This document shows positions 1-5,106 of a stretch of 5,274 nt of DNA, piece by piece; position 1 is the stretch's first letter, and each line of letters opens with the position of its first letter. Made by a program: the position numbers and the translations under genes. The notes under the pieces are model-generated. The model was not told where the DNA came from, did no database searches, and saw nothing but the letters and a program-made list of their open reading frames with translations. Source of the DNA: an uncultured bacterium. Its GTDB lineage: Bacteria > Verrucomicrobiota > Kiritimatiellia > RFP12 > UBA1067. The stretch covers positions 1 through 5,274 of the forward strand of contig CAMIVJ010000231.1 in assembly GCA_946401765.1 (NCBI GenBank), read 5' to 3'.

Positions 1-1
1 G

Positions 2-547
2 GAAATCCTCGACTGGCTCAACGGCCTGAAGGAGACCAGGAAGATCCTCCGCGAACAGAAGTCCGGCCCCATCAACGCGCAGAACCTCACCGACTGGCGC
101 TCGTCCGGATACAGGGACTGGCTCGACGACCAGGACCGCGCCGACCGCATCCGCCGCCTCGCCGAGGTCTCGCAGACCCTCGCCACCGCCGCCGGCGGCA
201 ACGCGGCGGGCGTCGGCTGCAACATCGCGACGGCGAAGATCATGGACATCCTCGAGGCCGCCGACGAGGACCAGGTCGCCGACCTCGCCACCGCCCTCGT
301 CAAGCTCCGCGCCTCCGAGAACGCCGCGCAGAAGGTCGCGCTCGCCGAGGAGAAGAACGCGATCCAGAAGGAGCAGCTCGAGCTTTCCCGCGCGAAGTTC
401 GAGCGCGACACCACGCGCCTCTTCATCAAGTGGGCGCAGAGCAAGGACGCCCTCGCGCTCGCCACCGACAAGCGCCTCGGCTCCGACGAGAAGACCGAGC
501 GCCTCGGGCGGCTCATGTTCGGCGACCTCTGGGAAAGCGACAAGTGA
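2..547 (+). CDS. Mu gp27-like phage protein, probable small terminase subunit (5' partial)
   Basis: The frame is open from the left edge with no stop, so the gene starts outside the window; 181 residues and the stop remain. A later ATG at 242 is internal. Visible residues: an NLTDWR..GYRDWL block (about 28-41), a LAEVSQTLATAAGG block, then a long charged helical stretch (about 100-140) running into KFERDTTRLFIKW (132-144) and a closing LMFGDLW (171-177). This layout recalls small proteins encoded just before the large terminase in Mu-like phages (Mu gp27, DUF3486 type), which usually carry an N-terminal helix-turn-helix; that part would lie off the window. The likely role, recognising phage DNA and handing it to the terminase, is inferred mainly from position. 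The terminase start follows after 13 bases, so the two are probably co-transcribed. The family call is from pattern memory, not a search. Confidence 0.6.
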   Translation, partial: EILDWLNGLKETRKILREQKSGPINAQNLTDWRSSGYRDWLDDQDRADRIRRLAEVSQTLATAAGGNAAGVGCNIATAKIMDILEAADEDQVADLATALVKLRASENAAQKVALAEEKNAIQKEQLELSRAKFERDTTRLFIKWAQSKDALALATDKRLGSDEKTERLGRLMFGDLWESDK

Positions 548-560
548 AAGGCCGCCCGCC

Positions 561-2213
561 ATGCCATCCCCAGCCACCGCCAATAGATTTGATGGCCGAT
601 CTGTGATCGGCCAGTCCCCCGTCATCCAGATGCGCTCCGGCCAGCGGCGGCTCTTCCAGCTCGTCGAGCAGTACCGGCTCCTCGGCTTCATCGCCCGCCG
701 CCAGTACGGCAAGACCACCACCTGCGCGAACATCGCGCTCATGAAGATGATGAAGCACCGCGACCACACGGTCATCTTCGGCTCCGCCAAGCTCAACCTC
801 TCGCGCGAGATCGTCCGCAAGGAGGCCGCAGTCTTCGAGAAGGCGATCTCGGCGGCGATGGCGCGCCTCGAGGAAGGCAAGGTGCAGCTCGCCGACGACA
901 AGACCGGCCGCAGCGTGAGCGGCCTCACGCACGACGACTTCGCCGACCTCTTCGAGCATTCGCGCCTGGAGTTCCGCTACTACCACACCCGCTCATCCTA
1001 CTCCCGCACGAAGGTGGTCGCGCTCCGTCCGGACACCGTCGGCGAGACCGGCGACCTCATGTGCGACGAGGTGGGCCGCATCGGCAACTGGAAGGACGTC
1101 TGGGAGGCGGTCGAGCCGATCGTCGCGTCGAACCCGCAGTTCCGCATCCTCCTCCTCACCACGCCGCCGCCCGACGACGCCCACTACTCCTTCGAGCAGC
1201 TTGCGCCCCCGCCGGGAATGCAGTTCCCCGTCTCGCCTTCCGGCAACGTCTATGAATCCGTCAAGGGCGTCACCTGCCTGCGCGTCGATGCCTGGGACGC
1301 ATACGCCGACGGCGTCGCGCTCTACGACACCAAGACCGCCCAGCCGGTCACGCCCGAGGAGTCGCGCCGCCGCGCGTTCGACAAGGACGCCTGGGACCGC
1401 AACTACGGCTGCCTCTTCATCACCGGCGGCTCCGCAGCCGTCGGCCTCATCAAGCTCATGGAGGCGATGGAGCGCGGCGAGCGCGCCGGCTGCGTCTATG
1501 CCGAGGATGATCTGCCTACCGGCTGGGAACGCCTCTTCGATCTCTCGCAAGGTCCCATCGGCATCGGCGGCGACCCCGCCACTACCGAGGGCGAGAAGTC
1601 CAACCCGTTCGGCATCGCCGTCACGCAGCGGATCGATGGCCGCTACGCCGCGAAACTGATACTCTCCTTCAAGTCGAAGGATCCGAAGAAGCCGAAAGCC
1701 ATCCTTTACGAACTCTGCACGAAGCTCAAGCCAAAGGCCGTCGCCATCGACGCCACGAGCGAAGTGTACTGGGCCACGGAGGTGCGCGAGATGCTGGAGG
1801 GCATTTGCCAGGTCATCCTCCTCAAAAGCTCCGAGCGCCTTGACTTCATGGGCGAGCGCGTCCTTTACAAGACCTACCTCGGCCAGCTGCTCGTCAACGC
1901 GATCGACGAAGGCCAGATCGACCTGCCAAACGACTTCAACGTCAAAGACGACTTCCGCCTCGTCAAGAAGATGAAAGGCGGTTTCGACAACACCCTCGAC
2001 GCAGCCACCGGCCGCCACGGCGACCTCTTCGACGGCACGAAGAATTCCCTCCACGCCCTCATTGAAGGCACGGAAGAGGCCAAGGCCGATGCCGTCCAGA
2101 TCGGCGCCCGCGTTGCGTCAATATCGGAGCGGGCGGCTTCAGCCGCCCCCTCCCGCCTCACCATGCTCCCGCCCCCCGACGACGGCCCCTCTACCCCAAC
2201 CCTCAACTCCTAG
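561..2213 (+). CDS. Phage terminase large subunit, Mu gp28-like
   Basis: This 550-residue protein has the two-part build of a packaging motor. The ATPase half shows a Walker A motif (A45-x4-GKT, residues 45-52), a hydrophobic strand ending in DE (Walker B, D169-E170) and a coupling motif (LLLTTPPP, about 197-204). The C-terminal half looks like an RNase H-fold nuclease, with spaced acidic residues in GGDPATTEGEKSNP (D338), AVAIDATSEV (D397) and HGDLFDGTKNS (D488 or D491). In this family the ATPase drives DNA into the prohead and the nuclease cuts it. The ATG at 561 has GAAAGG about nine bases upstream. The first roughly 22 residues, before QMRSGQRRLFQL, use less typical codons (aga, ttt, cga, tct) and contain a hairpin repeat, so they may be a late addition; an ATG at 630 lacks a good ribosome binding site. 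The last 35 or so residues are a Pro/Ala/Ser-rich tail containing another hairpin. Confidence 0.92.
   Translation: MPSPATANRFDGRSVIGQSPVIQMRSGQRRLFQLVEQYRLLGFIARRQYGKTTTCANIALMKMMKHRDHTVIFGSAKLNLSREIVRKEAAVFEKAISAAMARLEEGKVQLADDKTGRSVSGLTHDDFADLFEHSRLEFRYYHTRSSYSRTKVVALRPDTVGETGDLMCDEVGRIGNWKDVWEAVEPIVASNPQFRILLLTTPPPDDAHYSFEQLAPPPGMQFPVSPSGNVYESVKGVTCLRVDAWDAYADGVALYDTKTAQPVTPEESRRRAFDKDAWDRNYGCLFITGGSAAVGLIKLMEAMERGERAGCVYAEDDLPTGWERLFDLSQGPIGIGGDPATTEGEKSNPFGIAVTQRIDGRYAAKLILSFKSKDPKKPKAILYELCTKLKPKAVAIDATSEVYWATEVREMLEGICQVILLKSSERLDFMGERVLYKTYLGQLLVNAIDEGQIDLPNDFNVKDDFRLVKKMKGGFDNTLDAATGRHGDLFDGTKNSLHALIEGTEEAKADAVQIGARVASISERAASAAPSRLTMLPPPDDGPSTPTLNS
593..613 (+). repeat. Hairpin repeat, copy A (inside the terminase 5' end)
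   Basis: The arms GGCCGATC (594-601) and GATCGGCC (605-612) pair perfectly around a TGT loop; T593 and A613 add a ninth pair. The copy is preceded by TTTGA, giving the TGATGG lead shared with the copies near 2218, 4424 and 4740. It encodes residues 12-18 of the terminase, upstream of the conserved ATPase domain. Compared with the 2221 copy, stem positions 6 and 7 are AT instead of GG, and both changes are compensated on the opposite arm. Confidence 0.6.
2126..2153 (+). other. GC-rich hairpin inside the 3' end of the terminase gene
   Basis: GGGCGGC (2131-2137) and GCCGCCC (2142-2148) pair perfectly around a TTCA loop. After a single C/C mismatch (2130/2149) pairing continues as GGAG (2126-2129) with CTCC (2150-2153), giving 11 pairs in all. 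It lies about 60 bases before the stop, in the codons of the Ala/Ser/Pro-rich tail. No T-run follows, so it is not a classical terminator. It lacks the TGATGG lead and is probably not in the same family as the four repeat copies. Possible roles are pausing, mRNA stability or none, since Ala/Pro codons alone can produce such palindromes. Confidence 0.4.
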
Positions 2214-2238
2214 TCCTGATGGCCGGGCTTGCCCGGCC
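2212..2238 (+). repeat. Hairpin repeat, copy B (between terminase stop and methyltransferase RBS)
   Basis: The hairpin GGCCGGGC-TT-GCCCGGCC (2221-2238) is perfect, with a ninth pair T2220/A2239. The 27-base stretch 2212-2238 matches 4735-4761 at 25 positions. The two differences lie opposite each other in the stem (G/C here, A/T there), so pairing is kept. The shared sequence begins within the terminase TAG stop and continues in the same frame through TCC TGA. The next gene's purine-rich ribosome binding site starts at 2241. No T-run follows, so an intrinsic terminator is unlikely; mRNA processing, stabilisation or translational insulation would fit better. Confidence 0.75.
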
Positions 2239-2240
2239 AG

Positions 2241-2249
2241 AAAGAAAGG
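2241..2249 (+). promoter_or_regulatory. Ribosome binding site that fixes the methyltransferase start
   Basis: AAAGAAAGG lies five bases before the ATG at 2255. The upstream in-frame ATG at 2219 overlaps hairpin copy B, has no purine-rich leader and would add a 12-residue extension encoded largely by the repeat. The 2255 start is therefore preferred. Confidence 0.65.
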
Positions 2250-2254
2250 CCCCC

Positions 2255-3160
2255 ATGAAAAGTCCATACTTCCAGAACGCTTCCGTCACCCTCTACCACG
2301 GCGACTGCTTCGAGGTCATGCGCGAGCTGCAGGGGCCGTTCGACGCCGCCATCACCGACCCGCCGTATGGCATCACACGATGTGCCTGGGATTGCAAAAT
2401 CGACCTCGAAGCGTTCCACGAGGGAATTAGGAATGTCTTAAAGGGCAATGCGCCCGTTCTGATTTTCGGCGTGATGCCGTTCGCGTGCGATGTTATCAAT
2501 GCCAACCGCCGCGAGTTCCGCTACGAGATCATCTGGCGTAAAACACAGGCGCTAGGATTCCTAAACGCCAAAAAGATGCCGCTTCGCGCCCATGAGAACA
2601 TCCTGGTGTTCTACCGGCGGCTCCCAACCTATAACCCGCAGAAGCACCAGAGCCCAACGCCGGTTACGCATCGCGTCCACGGCGGGAAGAATGGCAAACT
2701 CTATGAGCGGTATGTGGGCCGGGCACGCACAAATAGCGAATGGAAAATAAAGGGCGGTTTCTATGGGCCGGTTGGGCGCACGAGGCCGGGGAAAAATGGT
2801 CTTGCTCAGGAGCGTTTCAACTTCCGCCCGTCCCGTGATCCACTTGAATACGTGTATTATGATACCGGCACGCGCTACCCGCATGACGTGGTCGATTTCA
2901 GCAACTGGAACGGAGCGGGTTTCTGCAATAAGAATGTCGTCGGTCATCCAACGTCAAAACCGGTCCCTTTGCTCGAATACCTCGTCCGCACCTACACCAA
3001 CGAGGGCGAAACCATCCTCGACCCGTTCGCGGGCTCTGGCACGGCGGGGGTAGCGGCGATGCGCACAGGGCGCAGGGCCGTGTTGATCGAGCTTGAGGAG
3101 AAGTACTGCGAACTGGCCGCCAAGCGGCTTGAAGCGGAATCCATTGGAAAGGAACCCTGA
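2255..3160 (+). CDS. Phage-type site-specific DNA amino-methyltransferase (beta class, N6-adenine or N4-cytosine)
   Basis: The 301-residue protein transfers a methyl group from S-adenosylmethionine to an exocyclic amino group of DNA. The catalytic motif DPPYG is at residues 35-39, near the N-terminus. The AdoMet-binding motif DPFAGSGT is at 256-263, preceded by HPTSKP (231-236). Catalytic motif first and AdoMet motif last is the beta-class order. A stretch GFLNAKKMPLRAHENILVFY resembles a common phage and mobile-element methylase subgroup. The middle (about 130-225) should hold the target-recognition region; the target site cannot be read from sequence. DPPY favours adenine-N6, but N4-cytosine is not excluded. 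No restriction endonuclease gene is adjacent, so this looks like an orphan enzyme, likely anti-restriction or epigenetic. Positions 2401-3000 are 55.5% GC against about 67% in sampled neighbours, and AT-ending codons are common, suggesting separate ancestry. It sits between terminase and portal, which are normally adjacent. Confidence 0.93.
   Translation: MKSPYFQNASVTLYHGDCFEVMRELQGPFDAAITDPPYGITRCAWDCKIDLEAFHEGIRNVLKGNAPVLIFGVMPFACDVINANRREFRYEIIWRKTQALGFLNAKKMPLRAHENILVFYRRLPTYNPQKHQSPTPVTHRVHGGKNGKLYERYVGRARTNSEWKIKGGFYGPVGRTRPGKNGLAQERFNFRPSRDPLEYVYYDTGTRYPHDVVDFSNWNGAGFCNKNVVGHPTSKPVPLLEYLVRTYTNEGETILDPFAGSGTAGVAAMRTGRRAVLIELEEKYCELAAKRLEAESIGKEP
3146..3153 (+). promoter_or_regulatory. 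Portal ribosome binding site inside the methyltransferase 3' end
   Basis: GGAAAGGA lies eight bases before the ATG at 3162, within the last codons of the methyltransferase, whose TGA ends at 3160. This supports 3162 over an in-frame ATG at 3093 that would overlap the methyltransferase by 68 bases. The layout suggests translational coupling. Confidence 0.7.
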
Positions 3161-3161
3161 A

Positions 3162-4742
3162 ATGAAAAACGGAAAAACCAACGTCGACCAGATCACCAAC
3201 CTCGATCCCCGCCGCGAGCTGCCGAGCTTGGTCCGCTACCTCTCCGCAGACCGTCTCATGGGCATCGTCGAGCAGGCGCAGAACGGCGACACCCGCGAGC
3301 TCTTCGCGCTCTACCGCGACGTCATCTCCAACGACAACCAGGTGCGCTCCGAGTTCATGAAGCGCAAGATCGCCGTCCTCGGCGATCCGGTCACGGTCAT
3401 CCCGTTCAAGAAAAACGACCCCGCCGACGTCGCCGCGAGCGACCTCTGCGACGACGTGATCGACAACGCCACCTTCGCGGATGCGCAGTCGTGGCTGATG
3501 AACGCCACGCTCTTCCCCGTCGCCGTCGTGGAGAAGGTGTTCGCGCCGCTTCCCGGTGGCGGTTTCGCGCTCAAGGCGCTCGTGCCGGTCCACTACCAGC
3601 TCCTCGATTACTCGCAGGGCGCGATGCGCATCTTCGACGTGGACGACACCGGCACGCCGCTCCACACCTCCCACGAGGTCACGCCGGAGCGCTACATCGT
3701 CCACCGCTGCGACCTCATGCCCGTGCCCGACAACTGGGGCGGCGCGATGCGCTCCATCCTCTTCTGGTGGCTGCTGCGCACGATGTCGCGCCAGTGGTGG
3801 GCCGATCTCCTCGAGCGCTTCGGCGTCCCGTTCCTGAAGGGCAAGTACTCCGATGATAAGGGCAAGGCCACGCTCGAGCGCGCGTTCCGGCTTGCCGTGC
3901 GCCTCGGCGCGATCGTCGTCGCGAAAAACACCGAGGTCGAGATCGTCCAGGCCGCGAACGGCGACTCCTCCAACAGCCACGAGCGCTTCATCACCATCTG
4001 CAACCAGGAGATCTCGAAGCTCATCGTCGGGCAAACCCTGTCCTCCAACGCCTCGCCCACGGGAGAACTCGGCGGAGGCACGGCGAACCTCCAGGGAGAA
4101 GTGCGGGATGACATCAGAAAAGCCGATGCCAAGTCCCTCGCCGCGACGCTCCGCGGCCAGCTCTTCGAGCAGCTCCTGGCAATCAACGGCCATACGGGCC
4201 GCGCGCCGAAGATCCTCTTCGGCTCAGAATCCGCCCGCGAGCAGACCGCCACCCTCACCGTGATCGGCAAGCTCCATGAAGCCGGCCTCGAGCCGGATGA
4301 TGATGCCCTCAATACCCTTTCTGAGCGCATAGGCTTCGGCATCCGCCGCGCAGCCATCCCCCAATCCCCGATGCTTCCCTTTTCGGCTCCCTTATCGGGG
4401 TGGCGACCCTCCGTGGCCGCAGCTGATGGACGGGCCACCGAGCCCGTCCCCTCTTGCTGTCGTACGCTTGCTGTCACCCAGCCCGTCCCCCTCTCCGCAG
4501 CCGATTCCGTTGAAGACCGCCCGGCCGCCACCCGCGCCGACGACCTTGCACGGGCCTTCGCCGCCGACCTTGCGCCGCTCCAGTCCGTCATCGCCGCGTC
4601 CACCTCGCCGGAGGATTGCATCCGCCGCGTCGAAGCATGGATATCCCAGCACAATCCCGCCAACGCCGCCGACGTGATCGAAAAGGCGCTCTATGTCTAT
4701 TCCATGGCCGGCGCCCGCTCCGCCCAGCGTCCCAAGTCCTGA
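3162..4742 (+). CDS. Phage portal protein, Mu gp29-like (DUF935)
   Basis: The 526-residue protein is about the length of Mu gp29. It would form the ring at one head vertex through which the terminase pumps DNA. Family-like blocks in order: RDVISNDNQVRSEFMKRK (52-69), SWLMNATLFPVAVVEKVF (110-127), VHYQLLDY (143-150), a W-rich segment from NWGGAMRSILFWWLLR to QWWADLLERFGVPF (191-224), the ISKLIVGQTLSS block (284-295), GEVRDDIRKADAKSLAATL (312-330) and a C-terminal helical part (about 460-520). Residues about 396-460 form a Pro/Ala/Ser-rich linker containing short direct repeats and a hairpin repeat copy, so that segment looks unstable. The start at 3162 follows the methyltransferase stop by one base. 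The TGA lies inside the repeated element at 4735-4761. The gene returns to about 67% GC in the sampled stretch, like the terminase. Confidence 0.92.
   Translation: MKNGKTNVDQITNLDPRRELPSLVRYLSADRLMGIVEQAQNGDTRELFALYRDVISNDNQVRSEFMKRKIAVLGDPVTVIPFKKNDPADVAASDLCDDVIDNATFADAQSWLMNATLFPVAVVEKVFAPLPGGGFALKALVPVHYQLLDYSQGAMRIFDVDDTGTPLHTSHEVTPERYIVHRCDLMPVPDNWGGAMRSILFWWLLRTMSRQWWADLLERFGVPFLKGKYSDDKGKATLERAFRLAVRLGAIVVAKNTEVEIVQAANGDSSNSHERFITICNQEISKLIVGQTLSSNASPTGELGGGTANLQGEVRDDIRKADAKSLAATLRGQLFEQLLAINGHTGRAPKILFGSESAREQTATLTVIGKLHEAGLEPDDDALNTLSERIGFGIRRAAIPQSPMLPFSAPLSGWRPSVAAADGRATEPVPSCCRTLAVTQPVPLSAADSVEDRPAATRADDLARAFAADLAPLQSVIAASTSPEDCIRRVEAWISQHNPANAADVIEKALYVYSMAGARSAQRPKS
4424..4449 (+). 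repeat. Hairpin repeat, copy C (inside the portal linker)
   Basis: The arms GGACGGGC (4428-4435) and GCCCGTCC (4442-4449) pair perfectly around a six-base loop (CACCGA). The copy carries the same TGATGG lead as the others. Stem position 3 is A instead of C, matched by T instead of G on the other arm. It is read in the portal frame as residues from about D422 to P430. The loop is longer than in the other copies, and outside the lead the flanks are not similar, so this is the most diverged member. Confidence 0.5.
4441..4490 (+). repeat. Short direct repeats in the portal linker
   Basis: AGCCCGTCCCC occurs at 4441-4451 and again at 4480-4490. Between them CTTGCTGTC occurs at 4453-4461 and 4467-4475. 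A 7-bp inverted repeat (CCCCGAT 4366-4372, ATCGGGG 4394-4400) lies just upstream. All fall in codons for the low-complexity linker between the conserved portal body and its C-terminal helices. Slippage or nested repeat insertion would explain the pattern. Confidence 0.55.
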
Positions 4743-4761
4743 TGGCCGAGCTTGCTCGGCC
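4735..4761 (+). repeat. Hairpin repeat, copy D (portal stop to next RBS)
   Basis: The hairpin GGCCGAGC-TT-GCTCGGCC (4744-4761) is perfect, and the 27-base element matches 2212-2238 at 25 positions. The upstream flank supplies the portal stop (AAG TCC TGA), where copy B has TAG TCC TGA in the same frame. GGGGAG, the likely ribosome binding site of the following small ORF, starts immediately after the stem. There is no T-run. Confidence 0.75.
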
Positions 4762-4767
4762 GGGGAG
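4762..4767 (+). promoter_or_regulatory. Ribosome binding site of the small ORF
   Basis: GGGGAG lies eight bases before the ATG at 4776, directly after hairpin copy D. It supports this ATG over an in-frame TTG at 4752, which lies in the hairpin loop. Confidence 0.55.
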
Positions 4768-4775
4768 CCTTCAAA

Positions 4776-4994
4776 ATGATACGCATCGAGATCGCGTTTG
4801 AGCAGCGCAACACAACCCTTTTTGCAACGCTGTGGCGCGACCCGCCGAAGGATGCCGCGCCAATGGAGCGTGACGCTCACGATCGCATTTGGAACGCCTT
4901 GACCAGGTTCTGCGAGACAAACAAAATAGCCCTACACACCACCGCGACGCCCAGCACGCCCCAACCCAAACCAAAACTTTCCGCGCAACCCTAA
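4776..4994 (+). CDS. Small hypothetical protein (72 residues)
   Basis: I do not recognise a family. The first 50 or so residues (MIRIEIAFEQRNTTLFATLW, then a charged helix-like part with RIWNALTRFCE) look like a small alpha/beta domain. The last 15-20 residues are Thr/Pro/Lys-rich and probably disordered. There is no signal peptide or membrane segment. A good ribosome binding site and the same hairpin-then-RBS arrangement seen before the methyltransferase support translation. It occupies the position where Mu-like phages normally have the MuF-type head protein (gp30), but is far too short and shows no resemblance, so it is not a visible remnant. GC content drops toward its 3' end. It could be an accessory gene at the end of the operon. 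Confidence 0.55.
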   Translation: MIRIEIAFEQRNTTLFATLWRDPPKDAAPMERDAHDRIWNALTRFCETNKIALHTTATPSTPQPKPKLSAQP

Positions 4995-4999
4995 TGCGC
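4983..4999 (+). terminator. Possible weak terminator-like hairpin
   Basis: GCGCA (4983-4987) pairs with TGCGC (4995-4999) around a seven-base loop, followed by C and only three T. The stem has just five pairs and overlaps the stop of the small ORF. Its place at the end of the rightward genes is right, but the structure is weak and may be chance. Confidence 0.2.
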
Positions 5000-5056
5000 T
5001 TTCCCTGCCCAAGCCCCATTCTCTCCCCGCCACATCCGTCATTTTCCCCAGTAAAA

Positions 5057-5106
5057 TCAACTCTTTTCAAGCCTCATCAAGCCTATTCAACCTCCATCAA
5101 CCCTCC
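5057..5106. repeat. Phased 10-bp direct repeat (TCAA every 10 bases, five times)
   Basis: TCAA starts at exactly 5057, 5067, 5077, 5087 and 5097. The second and third units share TCAAGCCT, and the fourth and fifth share TCAACC. On the minus strand this reads as TTGA every ten bases, about one helical turn. The array covers part of the convergent intergenic region and the last codons of the minus-strand gene. It could be a protein-binding array on one face of the helix or a degenerate dispersed tandem repeat; no known operator is recognised. Confidence 0.6.

Noticed and set aside
1636..1655. Possible fifth copy of the hairpin family (GATGGCCGC...)
   Set aside because: The arms do not pair across the full stem, and the codons fit an ordinary conserved terminase segment.
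993..2054. Long minus-strand open frame opposite the terminase
   Set aside because: High-GC third positions suppress stops on the opposite strand. The peptide is a low-complexity Ala/Val/Asp/Arg-rich mirror, and the plus strand has clear terminase motifs.
2221..2238. Intrinsic terminator after the terminase gene
   Set aside because: The stem is strong but is followed by a purine-rich ribosome binding site instead of a T-run, and the downstream genes seem to depend on read-through.
2219..2254. Upstream ATG for the methyltransferase
   Set aside because: It would translate through hairpin copy B without a ribosome binding site; the ATG at 2255 has a good one.
3093..3161. Upstream ATG for the portal protein
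   Set aside because: It would overlap the methyltransferase AdoMet-domain codons; the ATG at 3162 has a well-placed ribosome binding site and gives the family's usual length.
2898..4193. Long minus-strand open frame opposite the methyltransferase end and portal
   Set aside because: It crosses two well-supported plus-strand genes, has shadow-like composition and shows no motif.
3692..4663. Minus-strand open frame of 323 residues opposite the portal
   Set aside because: Antisense shadow of conserved portal blocks; Ser/Arg-rich with no recognisable domain.
5057..5106. CRISPR array
   Set aside because: The unit is only 10 bases with no spacer-length unique sequence between repeats.
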